Shown piece after piece: positions 41,049 through 56,584 of a stretch of 64,000 nt of DNA. Where the stretch lies: positions 282,501 to 346,500 of the forward strand of contig JAWDGP010000502.1 in the NCBI GenBank assembly GCA_033675545.1, given 5' to 3'. Origin of the DNA: Elysia crispata. Lineage: Eukaryota > Mollusca > Gastropoda > Plakobranchidae. The notes beneath the pieces were generated by a model. That model searched no databases. It was not told where the DNA came from and was given only the letters and a program-made list of their open reading frames with translations. The stretch's first letter is position 1. Each line of letters begins with the position of its first letter. The translations under genes and the position numbers were made by a program.

Positions 41049-41556
41049 CTGAGGAGAGGAGAGGAGAGGAAAGATGCCAGACTTTGAAACGATGGACACC
41101 TGTTAGTGTTCACTGTGTCAGCCTTGGTGTATCAGCACTATTAACAACAATCTGAGGAGAGGAGAGGAGAGGAAAGATGCCAGACTTTGAAACGATGGAC
41201 ACCTGTTAGTGTTCACTGTGTCAGCCTTGGTGTATCAGCACTATTAACAACAATCTGAGGAGAGGAGAGGAGAGGAAAGATGCCAGACTTTGAAACGATG
41301 GACACCTGTTAGTGTTCACTGTGTCAGCCTTGGTGTATCAGCACTATTAACAACAATCTGAGGAGAGGAGAGGAGAGGAAAGATGCCAGACTTTGAAACG
41401 ATGGACACCTGTTAGTGTTCACTGTGTCGGCCTTGGTGTATCAGCACTATTAACAACAATCTGAGGAGAGGAGAGGAGAGGAAAGATGCCAGACTTTGAA
41501 ACGATGGACACCTGTTAGTGTTCACTGTGTCAGCCTTGGTGTATCAGCACTATTAA
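41049..41556. repeat. Minisatellite, five units of 103 bp
   Basis: Units begin with CTGAGGAGAGGAGAGGAGAGG at 41049, 41152, 41255, 41358 and 41461, exactly 103 bases apart. They are almost identical; I see one A-to-G change in the fourth unit (TCAGCC to TCGGCC). The last unit ends at about 41556, where unrelated sequence begins. Each unit starts with a small GAGAGG/AGAGG run. The unit length is not a multiple of three, so the open frame running out of the array is not a repeated protein. Confidence 0.95.
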
Positions 41557-42938
41557 GGCACGCGGTGAATGCCAAGGGGCATGTCCAAATAGCAGCAAAC
41601 CCAAGTAGTCCAGGAACATCCATTCTGAGCTTCCAACTCTTGAATCACCACTATGAGTGTTGGTATACTGCAGTGAATGTTGCAAAAAACTAGAGAAAAA
41701 AGTTTTTCAACGAAAGATATTACGTAATGTGTCTAAAACTTAATTGGTTCAAACGTAAAGCTCAGTACAAATAGCATTCTAAACATGTTCCAAAATAAAA
41801 CAGAAGGGGTTTTTTTTTCTAAATATTTGTGAGAAAAATAAGACATAAATGTTTTCGTCTTTGTTTCTTTAGGTCGAGTTATGTTTTAACGTTTAATTAA
41901 GTTTGTTATAAAATAAAATGTGTAATTAATCCCGAGAATCAATCCAAGCTGTCTCCGTCAGCTTTCAGTCAGGGCTATTGAGCATTATATTTTATTTGTT
42001 GTAACCTACACCACAAGCAGGAGCATGCGGCATGCGCGTCTGAAATTTCGATTTTTAAGACAAGGCATTCAACTTTGCCATACAACATCAGATACCAGAC
42101 AATCGATTTCAGTTCTCATTAGCTGTTATGTTCTTCAAGAAAAGGTCAATTCGTGTATTTTTAACGTGTATTAACGACAAATTTGCTTGCGTTATCGATC
42201 CGTGCACATTCATAATGAGTAAAACTAGACGTGAAACCCAGTAAGCACTTTAGACTCACACCTGAAGAAAAGATGAATTATATTCCAGAAAGCGTAAATG
42301 ACCTAAGATAATTTTACTCATTTCGGTCATATGTCATGTAAGTGGAAGTTACTACTTGATGTAGTGACTGAAGCGACTCATAGTTTGAAATACCTGGCTC
42401 CATTTTACTCAAAATGCAGTCACAGTTTTTGTCATACTCTGATTACAAATCCCAAAATTTCAATTCGAGCATGAAGGCTCAAAAAGTGCGAAAGCGTTTC
42501 TATGATGTAAGATGTCTAGGTAGTTTAAAGAGAAAGTCAAGTATAACTGGAAAATCAAGAAAGCCATTGCTTCACAGACAATAACTAAGATTCATTTAAT
42601 TCATGCAGTCCTTGCTCTAAACGAAGCAAAATGATGTATACTATAATCAACTTATTGAAATTTCACGGAGATGTTGAGGATAGAGCCAGATGTGAGATGT
42701 TAAAAAAAAGGAGTTAAAGCAAAAAGATGGTTTGTACTATGGGGTGATAAAAAGTAAAATGTTGACACAGACTTTTAAACTTTATAGACCCCAAAAATGA
42801 AAGTAATTTTGAAGAAAAGAGTTCTTAGTTTTCCTGTGGCAATCTTGTTTTAGACCAAATTAACCCTTATATATTTAATTTGAAAAAAAGAGTGTAAAAT
42901 ATGTTGGAGTTGTGGAAAGAGCGAGTCAATCAGCACAA

Positions 42939-43102
<164 letters not shown>

Positions 43103-43135
43103 GTTGCAAATAAGTTTTTCGTCTTTTTTCACTTT

Positions 43136-43264
43136 CAATCTATCTATCTATCTATATCTATCTATATCTATACATATATATGTATATATATACCTATTTA
43201 TCTACCTTTTTACCTATGTATCTATATATCTGTCTTTCTGCCTACGTATCTATCTATCTATGTC
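43136..43264. repeat. Degenerate (TATC)n field
   Basis: TATC, TATA and TACC words with gradual decay. Confidence 0.88.
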
Positions 43265-44419
43265 TCCATCTACATGAAAAGGGATAAGATTTTGAAGTCT
43301 TTTGTTGAAATACATTTTGAAATCCGAATGTGGAAGTGCTAGATTACTTTCATCGTGGATACCTAGCTATGTCACCTTGGTTCAGTGGATATGTTGTTGA
43401 TGGAGAGATAGCATTGGTCTCCGCAAGCTCACAGGTCTGTGACACAAAGAGATTCAAACCAAAATAAAGTGTTCAGTGAGGTAAAAAAAATGCCTATAAA
43501 ATTATAGTGGGTGCACATTTTCACTTGTTAAAAAGTAAAGTGTCTCTGATCTCATTTCATAAGTTCATAATAATTATATAGGTTCTGGGCTCTTGCAATA
43601 GTTGGTACATAATTTAGCCCCGTTAATGGCATCAGAAAAAAATCTTTACCAGTAAGAAAGCATATTTGAAAGTGTAAAATTTGACACAGCCTCACATACT
43701 TGCAGGCGTTTCTGTTTAGCAGGTAACAGTTTGGGCTATATGTAGCAGAGTCCTGTGTCTCGTTCAGGACTTTTATTTTAATGTTATAGTTATGTTTTTA
43801 TTAGGTTTGAAAGTTCCCATGGGAATTCATGGACGGTTTTGCATGATTCATAATTGTAGATATAGATTTCTGCTAGATTTATACTCAATGCAGCCTAGAA
43901 GTCAATAATCATTATAAAATGATAAGACATTGATTTCAGTGATTTCAGAATGCATCAAGGAAATTGTTTCTTACAAGCGTAGATAACAAAGTGGAAGTGC
44001 CACGCTTTTCTATATTTAAAGATTGGCGGAATTTAGCAATGTGCGGGAACTAGAACTGGTATCAAGAGAGTTGTCTTTGGCTAAGAGCAGATAATATAGG
44101 ATGGTGGGCGAGATTGCATAGTCAAATCTTTGCTCGTAACTATAGCATTGGTTAAGTAAAAGGTTGAGAAATGCTCCCCTGCGTTGATATTCGTGGACTT
44201 GAGAAACTCATTTATTTGATTCACTACATGGGAAGGTGTCATCGGGTTCAATCATATAAAAAAATAATACGGCTCTGACCGCTGTGTTAATAAAAAAAAA
44301 TCTCTTAGCTCACAGAGACAGTCATAGAGAAACAGCTCTGAAAAGGAATACAAGCTATACCATAAGTAAGATGTTCCTATTTTAGACAAGTATCAGGAGA
44401 GAAGAAAAAGTTTAACACA

Positions 44420-44770
44420 TATCAGCTGACTCCATAAACAATGCCGGCAAGATCGAATCATATTCAGTAAGTTGAACAGCTAGATCAGCATCCCAGCATA
44501 CCAGCATCCCAGCTAATTATAAATTAATTATATTTATATGCTTGGCATCCGTATGCCAGAATCTATATTAAGAGCTTTTAGGGTGAATATTCAATCTCTT
44601 AGCATGGGTGCTTCAGAGCCAAGGATCACATAATTATTTATTATCTCTCTCAGCGAATATCAAATTGAATAATGATGACTACAATAATACCCACCAACAG
44701 TCTTACAGCCATGTCAAATTGGGGAGAGACTCGTGAAATATGGCTTGGGCGCAGTGTTGTTAAAATTTCA
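44420..44770. promoter_or_regulatory. Complex island, possible enhancer
   Basis: Contains AGCTAATTATAAATTAATTA near 44512, an inverted repeat TGGCAT-CCGT-ATGCCA at 44543-44558, and TCAAATTGAATAATGATGAC near 44661. Many homeodomain-like cores and no open frame. Confidence 0.25.
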
Positions 44771-45069
44771 GCCTTGTGATCGAGTTGCAGTTATGATCTC
44801 AATCATACTATAAAATTGAATCGCCTATAGATAACAACTAATTATTTGATGATATCAAAAATGAGGCTATTCGTCGCAAGATTCCTGCATTTAATGGCCG
44901 TTTGAAAACGATAAATTATATAAAATGAAGTTAAAATACAAAGAAATAAATATATAGAGAAATAGATAAAAATCCAGATGCTAATTTGATTGATTTTTTT
45001 TGTCTTTAAAATTTAAAAATTACATTGGGTTTATGTTTTAGGTAGTGATGAGCGGTCGTTAGAGCTAGA

Positions 45070-45330
45070 CTGAAGTGAAAAAAAAATCTGAAAAATGCTT
45101 GCCTTCAAGTGTCCGCCACCGCCCCATTGCCACACAAAAAGAACATGGCTTTGTGACCAAATCGCCACCACGCTGCCTGGAAAAGATCTTTGAGCGAGTT
45201 GCCAACTTTGGTTGGAAGATCCGAATGTCACCAATGGCAACCAATACAGTCCATCACGCACACACAAGCAATAATGGCGAAGCAACGCATAAACAGCTTG
45301 GAAGAGCGATAACAATACTCAATAGGAATA
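45070..45330. promoter_or_regulatory. Complex island, possible enhancer
   Basis: GC-richer unique sequence. It has CCCCATTGCCACAC near 45121 and GTCACCAATGGCAACCAATA near 45228, the latter with an RFX half-site next to a CCAAT box. Frames of about 100 codons on both strands do not resemble proteins. Confidence 0.27.
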
Positions 45331-48650
<3,320 letters not shown>

Positions 48651-48988
48651 CCTAACGTGTTGCACTAGTGTTGGGATCTTTTTACCGTTTCTTTGACTGC
48701 AAGCATTGTATTTTTTAAGGGACAAAACAATACGATTTTCACTCTGCTAAATCAATAGAGCAAGATTCGTGGCTTACAGCTTCTTGGCTTCTTTTTTAAT
48801 AACAAAATAAGAGAATTAAATTCCTCCTTTTTTAAAGGCAAACATCAAAATCAACTCTTTTCCGTCTATTTTTTCCATACTTCGTCCTTTTCTTTTCTTA
48901 ATACAGTTGTCCTCTTTTCTGTTTCCTGCTCCCCCCGCCTCTTCCTCATCCTCATCATCCCCCCTCCTCCTCTCTTCCTCTCCTCCTC

Positions 48989-48989
<1 letters not shown>

Positions 48990-49034
<45 letters not shown>
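48990..49034. repeat. (CT)n microsatellite
   Basis: CT array after a CTCCTC-rich lead. Confidence 0.94.
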
Positions 49035-49038
<4 letters not shown>

Positions 49039-50279
49039 ATTTCTTTTACTTCTCTGGTGTCTTTTAATTCCTTTCACACGTGCAAGTTTTTTTTTATTAT
49101 ACTGCATTGCTCGATCAACAGTTTGGTGAACGTCGAGTTGAATAGTATACAACCAGAATGTTGCTTTTCCTTGTCCCTTTTATCTCAAAACTTAGTTCAC
49201 CATTATCAACCCTGAAAAAGTGTACACGGATGCACTTTCCTGTGTACAAAGTGATGAAAGAAATAAAAGTTTTGTCATAACACAGAAATGGTTTTTTAGT
49301 TGAAATAGCTGAAATGCAGATTTAATAAGACAATCAGATGATCGCAATGGAAACCCAGCACGATTTAATTATTTCGTTTAAAACAACAGCTTAAAGAATA
49401 CAGGAGTTAGAAAAACAATGTCAATATAATTATATTCACTTTAAATACCCCTTTGTTACCCATTCGCGTAAGATACAGAACAAGATATAAGAACATTTGT
49501 ATGTTTTGTAACAGAATAAACAATCAGATTAATAATTAATAATTACAGCGTGGCTTGAAGATAAATGTTTATAAAATTGTACAATATATATATATACATA
49601 TATCAAATCTTGTTTGAAAGGAAGTTCAGAGAAAATGAAAACTGAAACATTGTTTGGCTTCATGTCCGCACCACATCAATAAATTACTTCTTCAAGCATA
49701 ATTATGAGGATGGAATATATATAATGCATTGAGATGTTTTAAACAAGTAATGAATATCATTAAACAATATTGGTTTAGCCAATTATAGCATGAACCATTG
49801 AAGAAAAGTCCAAAATTGATTTTTTTTAACCTACAAGCAAAAAAAATTATGATTGTATCTGTCTCTGTTTGCAGTGACTTTATAAACTGATATAATCAAC
49901 GAGAACCATTATTGGAAGTGTGATAAAACTCTTCATTATCGTTCATTGACTAAACAATTTGATTTCCGAGTCCAGAAACTTCTCTTTGTATCTTTAGAAG
50001 CAGTTCATGTCTCTTGGCTTCTCTAAGTTATTTCTTCGCAAGAGCTCTCTGAAATATTTCTTGTGGTCCAGGTATTTGAAGCTTCCCCTTTTTTCCCCCC
50101 AAATGTTTAGTTTGAACAGAAATGTAAAGGTCAAAACTCAAATTTTTGCTTTGTCTTACTGAACGTTTTACATCACCAAAAAACTGTTTCCAGGAGATCT
50201 GGAGCTCACAGATCTATGTTCAGAGATATCAGGTTCGCGCTTGCTGTGACTAATGGTGTTTCGCTCTCGCCGAGCAGTC

Positions 50280-50390
50280 CTAGGCGGCAGACACATCCAG
50301 GGAGAACTCCACATGAGAGTAGTGTTTGCGCATCTCCCTCTCCAGCTGGCGGGCGTGCTCCATGTCACGGGTTTCCACAACGCAACGAAC
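50280..50390 (-). CDS. Threonine dehydratase, last coding exon (end of ACT-like domain and stop)
   Basis: On the minus strand a TCTCTTTCCAG acceptor is followed by 36 open codons and a TAG stop. The peptide starts VRCVVETRDMEHARQLEREM, goes on with RKHYSHVEF and ends DVSAA. The VETRD-x-EH strand-helix junction and the helix after it match the second half of the ACT-like domain in threonine dehydratases. Phase 0 at the acceptor fits the phase 0 donor of the exon at 61786-61843. Joined, the two give an uninterrupted domain piece of 55 residues. The exon is clearly GC-richer than its surroundings, as expected for coding sequence. The 3' UTR should run leftwards. One possible AATAAA on this strand lies at 49098-49093, but I cannot tell whether it is used. 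Plus-strand open frames over this block are shadows. Confidence 0.8.
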   Translation of the reverse strand, partial: VRCVVETRDMEHARQLEREMRKHYSHVEFSLDVSAA

Positions 50391-51724
50391 CTGGAAAGAG
50401 ATCAAATCGGAGAGAATGTTAGTGCGAATATGAGGGGTTTTATTGAAGGCAAGTCGCTATGCTATCAATCACAAATCCCAATAAAAATCAGAGAGAGTTA
50501 CCCTCCTTGAACCACTGACAACGACATCCTACGCCTTTGCTTACTAGACAGCTTTTACTGCAAGACTACTGTCCTGAGAGGCAAGACGATACATTTTATA
50601 TTTTGACATTGAGCGATTTATAGATTTAGGCATTACCCAGAACTGAACAGGGAAAAACATAGAAAAAAAAAAACAAACCCTGTGAGCCTTTTGTCTCAAT
50701 ATGCAATATGGGGATCGATGTGAAGGAATCAAATTCATTTGTTGAGCTCTCAAAGAGAACGAATGCGTATAACAAAAGTGCTTCAATAGATTAAACCTTG
50801 TTAGATGTCTAACGATCATCATAGTCAATAGAAATCAAAAAATGTAATCAAAAGTAAGGCGATAAATAAAGATCTAGATCCAATCTATATGATTGGGCTA
50901 GACTAAAAATTAATCTATATCTAGATTTTGACCCTTGCACAGTTTATTGAAGCGAAGCTGCATCTCTAGGAACTAGACTCGATAGATTAGAAAACTTACT
51001 AGATTTAGATTTCTAGATATAATCCAGATTTTGGACTGTCATGTATTGACTGTCATGATTATTATTTTCTTAGAGTTATTCCCTTGGCAGTTTAATTAAA
51101 AACTGTTGACATAAATGGATCATAATTTATTCTATTTCCATAATAGTGACTCATAATATTTCATGTTTTACTTTCCATTTATTTTACATTATAACTATTA
51201 TACCGGTGATGTTAATCATGTTTAATGATGAATAAAATGGTATGCCTATTATTTTATATCATTATTTGTAAATCTTATGTTTAGCCCCAACAATGGGTAA
51301 GTTTATTTTACATCAAAAAGTTAAACTTTTCTCATGTCATATTTATCCATTATTTAGTTAGCTTCTCTCTCTTTCTATCTTTCTCTCTCTCTTTCTCTTT
51401 CTCTCGATGCTCTTTTCTCTAAAACGTTCCTGTTCCCGAATTCCACCCAGTACCCAAAGTCCAATCCATCAAACTAAACCTCCTTTACCGATAACAGGAG
51501 CTTTATATCGAATCCCTGATACGCCAGATTCCTCCATTTACATTTGGATTTTACCCCCCACCCCACCCCCTCAAACTATACACTTTGTTATTTGTTAAGC
51601 CATACTCTACGCTTCAAATCCTTTAGCGTCTTAGTAGAAAAAATAAGACGCCTTTATCATGAAAGACACCTTTCCTATTAACATGTATAGAAATAGGTCT
51701 TGGTTAAGGACAAACTCTTTTATG

Positions 51725-51728
<4 letters not shown>

Positions 51729-51797
<69 letters not shown>

Positions 51798-51850
51798 TCT
51801 CTCTCGCTCTCTCTCTCACTCTCTCCCTCTTTCTTTCTCTCTCCCTCTTT
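51729..51850. repeat. (CT)n microsatellite
   Basis: Pure CT to 51794, then CT with CGCT and CACT changes. Confidence 0.95.
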
Positions 51851-53080
51851 TGTATTCTGTTCAAATTTCTTTGTCTTCGTATAAAATCCCTCGAAAATCT
51901 ACAGCGTACGTTACACATCTCAAATATATTTCTAATTCTTGACTGTTCAAGATGTTAGAAATCGTAACCTATACAAGAAAAGAAAATAATTATCATGCGC
52001 TCATAATGAAAGACAAGGATATCTAAACATAGTTTTCTCAAAATTTCACTTTTTTACATCTCTCCCATGAAAACCTTTCAAACGATTTTTTTTTTTTTCA
52101 TGAGGACCCATCTGAATAGTAAACCTCACTTAATAAATCAGCCTTTACACTATCCTATGTCAGGCAAGAAAATAATGTAGCACGAGGTGCAAATGAACAA
52201 TAAATCAAAATACTGTATTTCTGAATTAATTTCACAGGTACCGGTACAATCTGCTGTGTGAACAAGCTAAAACATGAATTGGACAGATTTTCTCAGGCAT
52301 TTTCATGAACAGTGAAGTCTACGTTATGAGATGCAATACACAACTGGAAATATTTTGTTTATTGGAGATACGCTTAACAGCCCATGTTTTGATATTTCTC
52401 TGTATTAGATCTAGATTTAGATCACTACACGTGGAAGATCTATGTAAAGTATTATATCTAAATTTAGATCTAGATTGGGTTTTGGGAGTAAATTTGAGCT
52501 TTCCGCGTATCTGACTTTCGGGTGCAAAATGCTGGAAAAATTCAGCTATTGACTTATCCGACCTCTTAGCTTCATCCAATGATATTTTTCTTTCTCATTC
52601 TCTGCAGTTTGCTTACCTGCCGGTAACTAAACGCCTCGCTATGTTGACGAGAAAAGCCATATTTAGTATTCAAAGTTATATGTAGGTGTAGATTCTTGTC
52701 GAAAATAGAAATAACCTTAAAAAGTCGAATGTATCGATGTTGATCTTTACTAAAAACATTTTCAAAACATTGTCATAAATTCCGTTGGAAAAGAATCAGA
52801 TTTTGAGGTCTAATGGAGAAATTTATTTTGAAATGAAAATGCGGAACTTCAATGCTGCCCTGCTAGATTCCTTTCATTATAGATGCTTAGTAACGGTCTG
52901 TTACTTCACGTTAATTCAGTGGATAGTCTTCAAACTAGATCTGTCTATCTCTTCATTTTTGGTCTAAGAGTGGAAAAAATCATGAGGAGAACTCGTGCTG
53001 ACCTTTTTTGGTGACATCTATTTCCCCCCTTCTAACCTTTTAGCCCCAGTTCCTCATCTTATCTTCTCTAATGTTGATTA

Positions 53081-53082
<2 letters not shown>

Positions 53083-53167
<85 letters not shown>
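53083..53167. repeat. (CT)n microsatellite beside the Helitron
   Basis: Pure CT array about 60 bases from the Helitron helicase stop codon. Confidence 0.96.
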
Positions 53168-53225
53168 GCATGCAGTTTTCTAGCTTCTTTAACTAACACT
53201 AGCAACATGTTTCAACCTAACAGGT

Positions 53226-53400
53226 TTACTGCATGACTTCTTTGTAGACGACATCGTCTGTGTAGACTTGGTCATTAGTTTTGGTTGCATGTATCCTTAT
53301 CGCATGCTTAGATCTTATCCTGCTCATGGCGACATACAATTGACATGTGAGAAAAACGGATGTTGTAATGAAATCAAAACTTTCACGTTTAAGTGTGCAT
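53226..53400 (-). pseudogene. Helitron helicase, extreme C-terminus
   Basis: The frame ends in SFDFITTSVFLTCQLYVAMS, then RIRSKHAIRIHATKTNDQVY, and stops soon after. QLYVAxSRxRS is the conserved last motif of the Pif1-like helicase in Helitrons. Its position directly after the Rep fragment shows that the helicase core between them has been deleted from this copy. Confidence 0.75.
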
Positions 53401-53464
53401 GATATCGCAGAGATAATATTGGGTTGTATGGGACGATGAAAGAGTTGTCTACAGAAATTTGCTA

Positions 53465-53863
53465 TCAACACACCCTGATTGTATGTGTCCTACTCCCATT
53501 CTCAGGACTTCTCCACATATATAGTGGATATGATGAATCTGTGACTCTAATTTCATCTAACCATTGCTTGGGGAAGTTTTTTGTACACTGACCCCCATTT
53601 ATACATGAACTATTTCTGTTTATGTTGCCACATGGACCATGAATATTTTGAGATGTTACTATTTGGTGGAGCAGATGATTCTTATTTCTATCTAGAATTT
53701 TCGCACTGGCGATCTCATCAATGAAAGCTGGAGTGATGGGTTTATGCTCCCTGTCCATGATAAGCAGGATGGGAGCATATGGCAAGCCTCTCTTCTGAAA
53801 TTCAATAGCCGCTGTATGTGCCTTCACAGTTCCTAAGATTTCCTTCTCCAAAATGGCACCCAT
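53465..53863 (-). pseudogene. Helitron Rep (HUH nuclease) segment, catalytic motif altered
   Basis: A 132-residue open frame opens with a stretch reading GTVKAHTAAIEFQKRGLPYA and continues PILLIMDREHKP, TPAFIDEIASAKI, HQIVTSQNIHGPCG and GGQCTKNFPKQW. These are landmark strings of Helitron Rep proteins. The residues at the HxH position are Y and P instead of two histidines, so nicking activity is not expected. The segment ends shortly after PLYMWRSPENG. The tyrosine-motif part of Rep and nearly all of the helicase do not follow. Confidence 0.85.
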
Positions 53864-54028
53864 TTAAGCAGTGAATTTCAGTTTAAAGACTCTGCAAGAC
53901 ATATCAGAGCGGCCACATGCTTGCCCTCTTGGATTCAAAGCTGCTTTAATTTCACGTCATTTCGGATTACACGTGAAAGTAATAGATAGGTCTGGCTTGC
54001 CAAGTTGCCTAACAATAGACATGGCGTG

Positions 54029-54690
54029 TTAAAATGCTTCAGAATGGAAATGTTGTGAGCCATAGACTGTTGCTGGCAAGATAATTTTCATGCCGACGTT
54101 CACAGGATCATCAGAAGAAGCAGATTCCATCGAACCTTGATACTTCTCAGCGCATATGGATTTCTGATTTCTTCTTACCCACTCTAAAAGACTGACTTCT
54201 TTCTTTGCCCATTGGTCCACAGCATATTGTTGCGCCAACTTGCGCATCTTGAATACTGTGTTAAAATCATTTAGTCTTACTTGAAAGCGAAATGCATAGA
54301 AATCCACTGCTGCAAGAGTTTTGTTGTTTGATTTTGTTAGGCCTAGATGCCATGCATCACATCCAGTGGGGAGCATCAATACATAATGAGAGGATCATAG
54401 GAGTGATAGCATATGTTTATCCTCCTTAATTCTTGACCATCTCCATATCTACATCTTAAAATTATGTCTATATTTCCAGACTGATCGCCCTGTAAGAGCG
54501 CTGCTACTTCACTACTTGTTGGTAGATTGTAGGTTCTGGTGTGTCCATCTTTTGGTGGAGCCTTCTTGGCATGCAAAACTATTTGCAAGTCGTCTTCCTC
54601 TGCACAAATTTCAATTGCTAACTTGAAAAATTGAATGTCGGAATTTGAATTATGAAGGCAATCTTGAAAGTCCCTAAAAAATCTCTGCAT
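54029..54690 (-). pseudogene. Helitron-like N-terminal domain remnant
   Basis: Two overlapping minus-strand frames together cover this domain, so a frameshift lies near 54378. The first carries FRDFQDCLHNSN, the LLQGDQSGNIDIILR segment and GQELRRINICYHSYDPLIMY. The second carries LPTGCDAWHLGL, FYAFRFQVR and ICAEKYQGSME. The order and wording (a call to a published-looking 'YDPL.YvL.fP.G.dGWh' region, then 'fyayrlq.R', then 'R..Y.gl') are those of the domain just before the Rep nuclease in animal Helitrons. It is not a host gene. Confidence 0.82.
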
Positions 54691-56019
54691 CCAACGTATC
54701 AGATAATCGCGGTCAGTCTGTGAGTTCTATGGGTGAATCATGGAAAAAAATTGAGCAAACTTTGGATCATTTTCAACAAAAGGAAGAAGATTGCCTAGTC
54801 TGTGGCACAATTGCCTTGAATTCTAAATGTTGGGTTAAAGCCTTGTTGTACTTGCTCAGTGCATCCTATAGAAGCCAAGGCAAGGGTGTTATTGTACTGA
54901 TTGCTAAATGGTAAAAAAGAATTTCCCACTCCGTGTTATATCACAGTACTTTTTAATCTCAAGGGTGATGCAGGGGGAAGTGGTAAAGTCACTTTACCAT
55001 TCTGACAGGAGAAGTTGTCTCTTCTCTTCATCGTAAAGCATTGCAATGTTCACATTCAACAGTTAAGTCTCCACATCAATGAGTTTTCACTCAAGCATCA
55101 ACTTTGTTTTCATCAAATTCGTAAGAATTACATGCTAATCTACTTGTTCGTCCTTTTCCTCTTTTTCTGGGGAGTGCGTCCAGTTCGATGAGCTCTAACA
55201 CTGCTTTGCTGCTTCTGATCTGCCTCTCTTTTGTTTCTGGGTGTTAGACGTGCGCTTTTTGGGAGTGGGCATTTTAAATCTGTCATTGACACCAGCCTGC
55301 CTCTGCCAGCTCGAAGATTCTTATAATGATATTCAGGTATCAGCGAGAGAGATTAAGTAAACATACTTCTAGATCTAGGAATAGCTAGCCTAGATACCTA
55401 GATCTACATTTTGATCCAACCGAGAATAGTTCAAGTTAACAGTCATTACTTTTACATTGATCAGCAGCAATTGAGAAAAGGCTAACCTCCTAGATCTAGT
55501 TAGCCACCGGATTTAGAAAGCAAAACAAAGCTTTGTTTGATTCGTATTCAAAACAATCACAAATTTGCACGGCTAATTAAAATGTCTACCTAGCTCAATG
55601 GTTTGACTCGCATGCTTAATAGGTTTTAAAGGGGGGTTTAAAATGTTTTGTAAATCCGTAAAACAACTGTTGGATTTAAAAATATGCCCACGTAAAATCG
55701 CATGATCTAGAGTATCTTTTCCATTTTTTTTTTTTATTATTTTATTGGCGGCCCACAAAAATCTGATGACCTATTACACGTTTGAGGTTACGATCTTTAT
55801 ATTATGATTAAGCTATTACATATCTTGTTTTGTTTTGTTTTATTTTATTGTTATTTGTTTTTTTTTAATCTGTTGCATCTCCCGGCTCATAGTGTTAAAT
55901 ATTTTTTTTAAGCATCATCTTTCAAATCGGCATGTTTGTCATAGAAACGAGCGGCACCTATAAGGGTTGAGCACACCTTGTCTAATCATCATAAAAAAAC
56001 AGCAAAGTTGAGTCATCCA

Positions 56020-56250
56020 TGAGCCGTGGCCCTGATCACGGCGGTGACACAGGCCTATTAACCCCACCCGTGCTGTTCTAGAGAGTGTGAAACACACGGC
56101 ATCCCTGGAGCTGCAGAGCCGACTCGATCTAGGTGAACCAGCGAGTCATTAAAGATTGATGGGGTTATTTTTACCAGGCTCAAGTTACAGTGCTGGTAGA
56201 TGGTGTGTTACCAGCGGCTGGTAAGTTCCCTCATCTGGTTATCTCAATGC
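56020..56250. promoter_or_regulatory. Complex island in the threonine dehydratase intron
   Basis: GC-richer unique sequence with AGGCCTATTAACCCC near 56053 and CGAGTCATTAAAGATTGATG near 56141. A plus-strand 44-base block with TTTTTACCAG acceptor and GCTG|GTAAGT donor lies at 56187-56230 but is weak. It may be an enhancer. Confidence 0.25.
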
Positions 56251-56385
56251 AAACTAAATAGTCCTCTCTTTTCTTTTTTTTTTCAGATATGTTTCCTTAC
56301 TTTTTCTTCACTTCCTCAATCTACACTAATCAATTCAGGGGCAATCCATAATAAAGCACTGTAGTTGGATGCCACAATGTGAAAA

Positions 56386-56531
<146 letters not shown>

Positions 56532-56584
56532 GGAAGGAAAGAGAGTCGCGTCCCCTCTACAGCGATTAGTTATTGGCTATAAAC

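Larger units (their letters stand above)
53226..55272 (-). mobile_element. Degenerate Helitron (rolling-circle DNA transposon)
   Basis: On the minus strand the remnants keep the order of a Helitron RepHel protein. A basic N-terminus (MPTPKKRTSNTQKQKRGR) begins at 55272. A zinc-finger-like piece with ECEHCNALR lies near 55060, followed by the Helitron-like N-terminal domain (54690-54029), a Rep segment (53863-53465) and the very last helicase residues, with QLYVAMSRIRSKHAIR and the stop at 53226. Most of the helicase is absent, so there is a large internal deletion, and the frame is broken several times. The Rep motif normally reads FQKRGLPHAHILL; here it is FQKRGLPYAPILL, so both metal-binding histidines of the HUH motif are lost. 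The copy is dead and looks old. I could not fix its ends. The side beyond the stop runs within about 60 bases into a CT array at 53083-53167. Confidence 0.88.

Noticed and set aside
41496-41693. 65-codon frame leaving the 103-bp array
   Set aside because: The unit length is not a multiple of three, and the frame changes character at the array edge.
43371-43455. tRNA- or SINE-like head (TTGGTTCAGTGGA ... GATTCAAAC)
   Set aside because: The boxes are about 75 bases apart, too far for an ordinary tRNA, and the stems do not pair. It could be a second SINE but is too weak to list.
50216-50510. Plus-strand frames of 68 and 85 codons
   Set aside because: Shadows of the minus-strand threonine dehydratase exon.
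52608-52622. 15-base plus-strand microexon with a strong acceptor
   Set aside because: The weak GTAACT donor and the rival open terminal-exon reading (to a TAG near 52683) make it undecidable. It lies in an intron of the opposite strand.
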